Shown piece after piece: positions 55,001 through 64,000 of a DNA stretch of 64,000 nucleotides. The stretch covers positions 1,922,001 through 1,986,000 of the forward strand of contig CM034548.1 in NCBI GenBank assembly GCA_020055645.1, given 5' to 3'. Below the pieces are notes generated by a model, which did no database searches, was not told where the DNA came from, and saw only the letters and a list, made by a program, of their open reading frames with translations. A program made the translations under genes and the position numbers. Position 1 is the first letter of the stretch; each line of letters opens with the position of its first letter. The DNA is from Tomocerus qinae. Lineage: Eukaryota > Arthropoda > Collembola > Entomobryomorpha > Tomoceridae.

Positions 55001-57044
55001 AGCAATTCTTAATTGCATGTGAAAACGGTTTGCAAAGCAGGCGATGGAAATGAAAAGCTATTCCTAGATTCCTAGTAGCTTCCATTCCCGAATACATGTA
55101 AATGATATAGCCTGTTGGGTGTACTCTAAGATGAAGATTGGCCAATACTTGCAGCAACTGTTAGTTGGGCTTGAGTCTTGACAAGACAATACCTACACAG
55201 AAACTATGCTTAGCACACCTGTGCATAGTCATCGTATTTATCTTTTACAATCTGACTTCATATAGGCAATATTCATACGAAATAAACCCTTATTTAATAA
55301 TGCAAATCCAGTTATATATATTTAGTCCGTGGGGACTTTCTTCCTGTGGTTTATTGTCACTAATATCAATGCAATATTCCGTTGCACGGAGAAGCTTTTG
55401 TATGGCAGTTGAGATTAAATTTCTGCATCATTGTACTTTTCTTATCAACTTGTGAACAAAAGTCATCAACTCCTTCAAGTCATCTTCGTCCGACCAGAGC
55501 ATCAACAAAGGTACAAAGTTAATCGAAGAAATTGATTGAGTCCTTATCGGTTCACTTTTTACCTTTTAAATCCTTTTCTCATTGTTATAATATTTCATTC
55601 TTCGGCTGCTCAGCTTTGACTCCTCTTCTGCACATCCCTGGCCACTTGCTCTACATAATACAGCCATGTCATGAATCCAGTTGTAACAGCCAAATGTGTA
55701 CGAGGCCTGTAGTAGAGGAAGGATAAAATGTTTCTAATTGTTCCCAATGTAATTCACGTTAACCGCATCCAATGTTGATATCGATCTGATAACAATGTCA
55801 TATCAGCATCGGCATTTCTTCACAAAGGTTAGCGCTCTGTTTCCGTCGTTGCACGGAAAAACATTTATTCTAAATATCGCATCCACCTCGCCTGGACCTA
55901 GTGAATATTTCTGGTGGTGGACATTGTGAATATTTTGAACATGGGCCAATCAATGTGAATGTCTGTGTCCGTCAGGAATTACTTTCTCATCATCCGGTGA
56001 ATCGGGTGGCACTCTGATATTTTCTCCGATGGGACCATGTCTCGTTTCAGTCCCGTAATATAAAGTGTCTCAGCACAAGTGTGTCAGTATTTTAGATATA
56101 GTTAAAAAGAGGAACACCAATGTTTACTACTTGCAAACAAAGAAATAGCATCTGATCTGGTTAGTTTAATAGGTGTTGACATTACATTGTTATACATGTA
56201 GTAGTTTTGACAGATCATACATAACAGACCAATTTAGTTCATCCAGCAGCGAAGGCCTATAAAGTCTTATTGCCTCTCGTTTGTTATATTTTACACAGCT
56301 TGTAAAATGATAAGTAGATATGTAATGTTACATATAAACGGAGGCACTCATTAACTTGTTGGTAGCTGATTAAGTGGCACTTGATTAAACTATAAACTAT
56401 GACATAATTAAGTTAAAAATATTATTGTTAAGCTAGTAGTGCAATTAAAATGCTTGAAAATCGCAGTATTGAGAATAATTATAGAACCAACAAAATTGTT
56501 TTTGCACTCGGCGGATGTATTGAGTGAAAATTGAATCTTTGTCTTGGTACTTTTCCAGACTGGTGAATCACGAATTGAACAGAGGCGGTGTGCTAGCTTC
56601 GAACCAGTGGAAGCCCCCTAATTCCACAGCTGAGGTAAGAGATTATTATTCAGCCGTCTATACAAACAGCTTATCTTTGTAATGCAGATGCTTAGGTTGC
56701 TATTATAGTTACTACCTTCGTACAGTCACGGAATTAGACTAATTGGTGTGTGCATACATCACGGTGACATTGGCATTGCATTTCTTAAAGGGGTTAGCTA
56801 TGAATTTCCCCATTTCTTTTATTTCTGCGGAACAAATTAAAGCGGGCATTTTGTCTATGAACTAGATTTGAATGTGATTCGTGATTGACAATAAAACAAT
56901 TACATATCCATAGCCTGACAGGTAGAACTTGTAATCAAATCATGATGCACACCTGAGTGTTAAATTCTGTACGCATAAATAGTACGTGTATGCTGTAGGT
57001 AGAGATGCTAAAAATAAAACAGCTGCTGCCGTGAGTCGATAACA
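52036..57044. other. 5 kb stretch with unassigned coding-like minus-strand segments
   Basis: Three minus-strand patches look more protein-like than their surroundings. Positions 54059-53920 are hydrophilic and end in a GTATGC donor. Positions 53484-53200 are an open frame of about 94 codons ending in TAA. Positions 55706-55290, after a CTTCCTCTACTACAG acceptor, are open except for two stops. I could not connect them in a consistent phase or assign a family, so they are not called as a gene. A plus-strand patch at 56559-56634 is bounded by TTTTCCAG and GTAAGAG. Confidence 0.35.
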
Positions 57045-57046
57045 TA

Positions 57047-58123
57047 CCGTATTAATCGATTTAGTTCCCCAGGGGAACTTCCATTTGGAGACCATTTTTT
57101 GGTCAAAAATACTCTTATAGTTCCCCACATGGGGAATTATTATGATATGGGGAACTATATTTTGAATGGCAAATTAAAAAATTTCTATGTCAAATTTTTG
57201 TATTATTTCTATGTAAAATTAAATTCTAAATATAGTGAATGAGCATATTAGTCCTAATTTAGATTTCAACGTCGTCGTCAGAAGATAGAGATACGTTTAT
57301 AGGTTCGGTTAGACCAACATCCATTTCTACGTCAGCATCTTCATTCTACTTTAAAAACTTTACCACTTTTTATCCTTTTTTACCATCATTGGTAAAAATG
57401 CATTTAATGGTAAAAATGATAAATTACAGTGAATACTTAGCAGAGATACACAAACGACACATTAAAATAAGTTTTTATGCTCTATTTTCTCTAAAATATT
57501 TCTAATTACGATTTATAATATTTGTATGTTTACTGAGGTAGTGAAAAGGCCATTTAAGCGACATTGATTCGCTTGGTATACAGCCAACTTTCATTTAATT
57601 AGAAAAGTGCTCATTTGATAAAAATTAATTATTCAATAAGGATAGTTTCGTCCCAATTAGTTGACTCTTTCTTGCATTAATTAACACACATTAAGTTGGG
57701 CAGTCAATTTAGGACAACAATCGTCAGCTGCAACGGTATTTTATGTATTAGTGTCGAATTTTATTCAAAACTCTGTACGAAATTTAAATAAAACTATTTT
57801 TTACCATTTCTTACCAATTGTATCATTTACCACCAATGTTTAGGTGGTGGTAAATACCATTAAAAACCACTTACCAATATATGGTAAATAGTATTTTGTA
57901 CACTGGTTGGCACATATGTACTGACTGGGTACAGATGCACTGCTAAGTGTAGATTTACTGATTTGATTTGAATAATAATATCTTTAATTTAGGATTTTAG
58001 GGTGGGGAACTATTTCGATATGGGGAACTAAACATTTGGAGAGCCATATTTTCCCAAATTTATTCATTTAGTTCCCCAACTGGGGAATTATTGCGATATG
58101 GGGAACTAAATCGATTAATACGG
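57047..58123. mobile_element. DNA transposon with perfect 25-bp TIRs and TA duplication
   Basis: The ends are perfect inverted copies of CCGTATTAATCGATTTAG followed by TTCCCCA, at 57047-57071 and 58099-58123. Both are flanked by TA (57045-57046 and 58124-58125). The TA target fits the Tc1/mariner/IS630 group. Subterminal regions are rich in AGTTCCCCA and TGGGGAACT. A composite of about 38 bp containing TGGGGAATTATT-GATATGGGGAACTA is repeated directly near both ends (57119-57157 and 58070-58107). The interior, about 1 kb and AT-rich, contains clusters of GGTAAA and TTTACC and no transposase frame, so it is non-autonomous. Confidence 0.88.
57350..57910. repeat. TTTACC/GGTAAA-rich interior, possibly a nested older repeat
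   Basis: Within the TA-flanked element, two patches (about 57360-57425 and 57795-57900) carry many TTACCA and TGGTAA hexamers in opposite orientations. They may be the degraded arms of a second, nested inverted-repeat element. The arms do not align cleanly by eye. Confidence 0.35.
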
Positions 58124-58733
58124 TAAATTATATTACTTGGAGTGCATCCTCAGTAAATACAGCTACTCTTATAAATATACCTACTATGCAGTATGCCATC
58201 ATAAACGACAGAAGCTAAGAGGTTGGGAGCAACATTCACTGGGTCTCCAGTCTGCGTGAATAACTAGGTTATTATTATAACATCGTCTACAAACAGACGG
58301 GATACGTCTATATCTCTATAAGTGTACATTTGTACATATTTACTAAATTGGAGACCTGGATTTTCATGGTTCAGCCCAATTTGAGTAGTCATGTGTGCGG
58401 AAAAACGTCTCTCGTTATAAAATATTGGACACTAATGGTCTCTGTAGTGCTGGCATCATCAGGTAGCAGAAGTGAATGTGTCTGTCGGATGCGTGTTCTT
58501 CCTCTGCAGCCACAAATTGAGGTAGACTGGCTGGAGTTCGTTGGGAAGAGTCTGGAAGTAGAGCAAAGAGCGAGTCCAATAAATGTAACAACCAGGAGGA
58601 TCGTGCCTCCAGCTCTTGCTGCTTGTCCTGTCACGCTTTCCTTGTCGGCGATTGTCATCGGACAGCTGAGTTAGCCTTCAATTCAAGAGCAAGACGGATG
58701 CCAAGAAATACCACTCTGCCCAACAAAGACTAC

Positions 58734-58767
58734 AACTGCCCTCCCTCTTTAACTGCCCTCCCTCTTG
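58734..58767. repeat. two-copy 17-bp tandem repeat
   Basis: AACTGCCCTCCCTCTT(T/G) occurs twice in succession, with 16 of 17 bases identical. Confidence 0.8.
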
Positions 58768-59036
58768 TACAGGATCATTCTGCTGGCTGATCTGATCTCC
58801 TATTGTCTCGCCATACACGATCTGCTTATCGTCAGCAGCTCTATCTCTTATGCACACATGTATAATGACCCTACCTGCAGAGGAATATATGTAAACGTCC
58901 GCTACACGACCACTTAGAAAAAATGCTGTTGTGAATATTGTGATCATTTTCTTGAACAACAGCTCCGCATTATCAACATAACGTCATCCATTATTATCTC
59001 AATTTCGCATCGTCTATCATACTGCATCGATGCTTT

Positions 59037-59108
59037 GTATACAGGGTGTCCGCGAAACATGTTTCTAACACAACTCAATATTTCACATGCTTGGCGGACA
59101 CTGTATAC
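59037..59108. repeat. 72-bp inverted repeat with ACAGGGTGTCC end
   Basis: GTATACAGGGTGTCCGC (59037-59053) pairs with GCGGACACTGTATAC (59094-59108) apart from an extra GG in the left arm. The ACAGGGTGTCCGCGAAA start resembles the termini of short arthropod elements, so this may be a minimal element or a collapsed solo pair of ends. Confidence 0.55.
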
Positions 59109-62100
59109 AAGTGCAGTACGAACGGACTAAGTATTTGTAGTAGTCCAAGTTGAACTCATGTCAAAAGACTCGTTAGCGTGCTCCATCATCTTCCCTGTAT
59201 CTCTTAGACTGTCTGTACATATCTCGTCTACTACACTGATAATAGGTATACTTAATTCATCAAGAGCTCCTTCCACATTATTGCCACGATATACTCCATT
59301 TCTTTGTTGTCGCTGCCAAATCTGAATTGAGTTGATGGATGGAAAACATGAACTGCATGCAATCTCGGACTCGGGTATCCCTTATACCAGCAGCATTCAT
59401 CTGAATATTATATTAAGTGCTGTGGTATATGTAGTAATAAACCGTAGAATGCACAAGTGTCTGTTCTGGCTGGCATATAGAGAGAGACCTATCAGTATCT
59501 CTTTGATTACATCACACATTACATTCAATCAACTCATTTATCCTTTGGACATCTACTAACTGATCATGCATAGCCCAATCAAATTTCAAATCACTCAGCT
59601 GTTCAGTTCACCCAACTTTAAACTGCTTACTTATACCATGTCCGTAATGTCTGCGTGCACGGACGGTGTATGCATCCGTGTACCTACCAGTAATGACGAA
59701 CGGGAAAGAAACCCATAATCATGTTTATCGTGACGTTTTCTTTTGCCTTGCTTAGCTTCCTTTACTTCACTGACTCTTTGCATTGTTGTGTGTGTCTCGT
59801 TCTGGTTTCCCATCTCGTGATCTTCTGTGTCTCGTTACAATTGATCTTATATAGTAATTGTACGGTATACTTACCTATTTACATTCCTCCACATTTAACA
59901 AGGATGAATAATCCTCGGGAAATTAATTGCTTAGACCAAATTATGAAAATATAAGGAGTGTCCAGTAGCCCACTATCATCAGCACACTCTCCACCCACCT
60001 TTATCCCACCGTCAAGCTCGTTAAGAACACGAGAGAGATTGGCTTTAGTAGTCAATATTCCTTTATCACATCTAAATGTGTCAATAATTTTGTTGAATCA
60101 TTATTGCAATTAGCAATTACTCAATTTGTTATACAGCGTCAAATACTTTCTACAAAAATGTATATTTACATGTAATTAGTATATGTAAATTATGGCTACA
60201 TACACAATGTGAACCAAGTACCTAGTCAATTAACAGACCTTCAATCATTTAGAGGAAAATGTGATCGATTTCCAAACACATGCGCCCTAATTAAATCTAC
60301 ATATTGACTTTTATGTAAAAAATCGTATATGGGTGTTGTTCATCTCCAAATTAGTCAGACAGCTAAGCACCGCAAAATAATAATTGATAGATTCATGGGA
60401 AACATAATTAATTCTCCTTAACGTTATTTTTAAGGCGTTCGTTCTAAGAGCATCATTACTAATGACCGTTCATGAATCTCAGTATACAGCATCACACGTT
60501 TTGGCAATTGAAGTTCTTGATTGGATCAGACAATATCATTGTCAATAGATTTTGCATGATAGTAATATGATAGTTTCCGTGGCTGTGACATGTGATAGGG
60601 AGTAATTGGTTTGTGTGTGAGCGAACTTCGTTTTATATCTCCATGCGTGTACATACATGTCGGAATTCAAAGTGCGTATTCCGTATTTCATCTAATTCCG
60701 TACCCTGGTCGTGCCCTGCGTTACTCTGTTCGTGTAAAGATAGAATTGATAGAAAGACTCGGGAGAGTGGAGGAGAAATGATTGCATCTCTTCCTCCATG
60801 CAACAATCCAGCAGGATCTCCTCCACTCTCACGACTCAATCCTTTCCCCATCCTGTCCAAGTGGAACTGAAAGAAGAAAAAGAGACCGACACGCATTTTT
60901 CAGATTTATCTGTTATACTTAAATATAAAGTACGTATCGTCTGTATCTGTGGCTGCACGGCTATCACACTGCTAGGCTTACTCTCCTCATCACTATCACA
61001 GATTCTATCTATCCCTTCTACGTACGGTGCCTCCACCAAAGCAGTTTATCTTTTCTGGCGTTACAAGAATTCTGCATTTGAACAGTTACAGTATAACAAC
61101 TGAATGAGCCAAACCTCAAAAACAAAGAATAGGAAAAAAGAGAATATTTATATACGTATACTAAGACCGTGCATCAGAAAGAGACATATACCACTAAACA
61201 AAACTCACTCAGTCCACACAGATAGCTAGGTAGACTCGAATTGCACTACTTTCAGCTCAAAACAGAGTTAAAGATAAGCCCGAGTCATCTTGAGATGACT
61301 AGATCAAAATGCAATGCGTTTCCCATTCTGATAGCAGATTTAGCTTTCGGCTTCATCTTTCTAACCCTACAGACACTCTGGCGTGGCAATAATAGCACAA
61401 ATATTCTTTACGGTGTACCCTTAAGTATAAACATCGACAAGTCTTGTATGACCCTGTCTCGTCTTGATAATAGTAATAATATTATGATGTTGCTAAGAAA
61501 GAATTTCTAGTATTTCAGTCAGAACGACACAACTTTGAAGAGCGTCTGTCTCCTTCAACCATAAGATCAAGAAAAGTATTAAAATGTATTCTGATTTGTT
61601 GAAAGGAAGGGGGAGCCTTTTTTCTTGCTAACTTTCTCACAGAGACAGAATGAATACAGAACAGACTAACAGATGCACGACGAGATGACACGATATTCTT
61701 AAATGTATCACATAAGGAATAGTCACGAGCAAATTCATATAAATATAAATATTACAGTACAATATCTCTCCACAGAAGTCACACTCGAACTCCACTAAAT
61801 ATTAATGCATGACATATCGGTTCAGCATGGTGGAAAGGATGCATCAAGAAGTTACATGCTAATCCAATCTAAAGATAAGTAGACTGATCTCTATCACATT
61901 TCACTATTTATAAATAAGGTATAGGGAAAGACATACCTGCTATACAGCCTTCAAACGTCTCCTTTAGGAAGGCCTGCACAACCATCAAGTAATTAGGCAT
62001 ATAAGGTGTAAACCGACTGAATTTTACTGAAGGTACATACAATTCCTTTATTTACAACTATATGATGATTGCTTGTTGGGATTACGGAATGATTCAAGTA

Positions 62101-63113
62101 GTGAACACTTTCTGTTTTAAACTCAGTTACAATTAGATCTCTTTTCCATGAACATGCCCGACGGCACGAGCAGTACTTTGTGCGTGTTTGCCATATCTGG
62201 CTCAAATTCGGTGATCAATAACTTTCTCATGGATTATTGCACGGATCAATGATGTATGCAGGATTCAAAGGTGGGTAGATGCAGATGGAAGATTGGTGAG
62301 AGACTTTTCAATTCCTACTCGACTGTCGTGTACAGTACACACTTTCAAGGATTTCCATCTCACTCACTCAGCATCTTACAATCATTTGCTGCGAGCAGCA
62401 TAAACTCCTTTCTACTCCTATTTACTGTCTCAAAATACTGCACAGCTCGTACACATAATGATATGCCTAATCCGAAGAAACTGTTATGCTGCGCCACTTT
62501 TCACTATTCTGATAGTCACCGATTGCAAACACCGGTAAAAGTAAATTGCATTTGCAAAAAAATAATTTGATTGCATCTTAAAGATGTACAATTATATGGA
62601 ACTCTATATCTGTAAATCTGTATATGTGCAGATAGAATCCCTCCCTGCCACTGTTCATAGCTATTGACATGACAAGAGTACTATTATAGATGATTTCACT
62701 AAAGTGCAAGTGAGTGGGAGGGTAACTACAGCTACTCTGCTAACGAGAATTTGCGGAGATTATAGTATAATATATACCTATATGAATGGGATGGCGGCGG
62801 GCGGGAGTGCCAGTATAAAAGATCAACTGAAATTCGTCAACACACTTTCATCGGTGCACTCTCCTGCTTCATTCCAGAAAATAACTCTCCACGACTTTTT
62901 TGTTTTATTTATGTTGTATACATTTTTTGCCATTTTTAAGGCTTAACTGCAGAGTGAAAAACATGACAGTTTACTTCACTTTCAACGTCCTCAATTTCCA
63001 CCTTTTTGTACAGTATTATGTAATGTTGTCACACTTGAAAAACAAAATGATTTCTATTATGTCAAACGATATTTACTTAAATCGCTATTCTTGGAATTCA
63101 CATTTGTCTACGA

Positions 63114-63291
63114 TCAGTACCGTATTTAGAAATCGATTTCGGAGGGTGCAATGATATCATAGGGCAATATATATTAGGCAAAATCGCGCGAAGCGCTAAA
63201 TGTTTTGGTATTTTGAGAAAAAATTTCCCTTTTTCTTGGATTTCGGGGGGGGGGGGCATTTGCCCCCAATGCCCCCCCCTCAATACGGTCT
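63114..63291. repeat. G-tract repeat fragment with CAG..ACCGTATT ends
   Basis: The unit starts CAGTACCGTATTTAG and ends with the inverted CTCAATACGGTCTG, giving weak TIRs of about 14 bp with a one-base offset. Inside are AAAATCGCGCGAAGCGC, a run of 12 G (63245-63256) and the C-rich GCCCCCAATGCCCCCCCC. The composition is sharply different from the flanks. I see no clear target duplication. It is probably a transposon-derived repeat, possibly hAT-like by its CAG end. Confidence 0.5.
63245..63280. repeat. G12 tract with facing C tract
   Basis: Twelve consecutive G are followed, after CATTT, by GCCCCCAATGCCCCCCCC. The G and C runs can pair as a hairpin, and the G tract could form a quadruplex or cause replication and sequencing slippage. 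Confidence 0.8.
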
Positions 63292-64000
63292 GTTCATACC
63301 TATTTGTACATGCCTCCCTACATTACTCGAATAAAGAATAGAACTGAACTTCAAACGCGTTTGATTTGGCTTATTTCTATCCCAAATATTATTGTCAATA
63401 ATATACCAAAGACTTAATTAATGTCTTTTTTGTCGGAAAACTAGAGTTGCAATCCTGTATTATGGATGAAGGGGTAGCAGGCGTTGTAAGGATATATTGT
63501 CTCTCTGCCTGTATGCATATGCTCCATCCCTCGTAACGCAATAACTCAAGAACGGTTTCATTTTTATAACTGTTTTTGGATCTACGACTACAATTGTAAT
63601 TGAAACTATCTGTACATATGTTAATTAAAATAGATAAACCTGTGAAAGGAAGAGTATGGCAATAAAATTCTTGGCGAGGTGATAAATATATGAAGGAGAT
63701 CATAACAGTTGCATAGAATAACTTTCCTAAGTCTGGAGCTATGTCTACATGGTCTTATGGTATTTGACAAACTATTTTTAGGACAAAGGAAATGCAATTG
63801 CAGTGCCAGATATTTTACAGAGGATGTTAAAATTTAGAGACATCTTCACTTCATCCTCGCTTATTTCATTACACAAGTCTCTTTGAAACACGATCATGAG
63901 TTTTTTGAAAGCATATTTTCCTGTTAATGGGAATCGATGTACGGGATGGAAGGGAGCAGGTTAATAGCTTTGTATTAATTAGAAAATCAAAACAATTTTT

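Larger units (their letters stand above)
58126..64000. other. terminal 6 kb, no recognisable gene
   Basis: The patch 58380-58960 is more GC-rich and open in several frames on both strands. A plus-strand frame continues past a good acceptor (TTCTTCCTCTGCAG near 58508), and a minus-strand frame at 58658-58389 has a hydrophobic stretch (GGTILLVVTFIGLALC). Because so many frames are open at once, neither is called. Other open frames between 59.3 and 63.7 kb have no recognisable content. Confidence 0.4.

Noticed and set aside
58389-58959. Open frames on both strands with a hydrophobic segment
   Set aside because: Several overlapping frames are open at once because the patch is locally GC-richer; no frame has family similarity.

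Overview
This is a eukaryotic, AT-rich (roughly two-thirds A+T by eye), gene-poor window from an animal nuclear genome. Spliceosomal introns, an animal-type SPRYD3 gene and fold-back and miniature inverted-repeat transposons suggest an invertebrate, probably an arthropod. The phylum is inference. I found no bacterial-style operons, rRNA, tRNA or CRISPR array.

Two genes can be supported, both on the minus strand and both within the first 3 kb. Positions 28-424 hold a complete two-exon gene for PET117, a mitochondrial cytochrome c oxidase assembly factor of 79 residues. Positions 1479 to about 2865 hold five exons encoding the acidic linker and the whole C-terminal SPRY domain of SPRYD3. The reading frame is continuous across all four introns and ends at a natural stop. 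I could not find the exons for the N-terminal SPRY domain upstream (higher coordinates) in this window. They either lie beyond a very long intron or are lost or diverged.

The remaining 61 kb or so has no gene I can name. It holds repeats and non-autonomous transposons: a fold-back element with tandem-repeat arms and a 9-bp target duplication (28894-29691), a long-TIR element with a 10-bp flanking direct repeat (37019-37691), a palindromic hairpin MITE with TTAA at both edges (50040-50364), a TA-flanked element with perfect 25-bp TIRs (57047-58123), two weaker candidates with ACAGGGTGTC-type ends (51624-52033 and 59037-59108), and a G-tract/CGCGCGAAGCGC repeat fragment near 63.1-63.3 kb. There are also a (CTA)n microsatellite, several minisatellites, a strong stem-loop at 32949-32998, and an apparent excess of the octamer ATGCAAAT/ATTTGCAT. 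A few unassigned coding-like open segments are reported at low confidence. In DNA this AT-rich, open frames of 60-150 codons are expected by chance.

No new biological system is evident. The most notable signals are the two elements that fit a MULE/fold-back type, and the apparently missing first half of SPRYD3.
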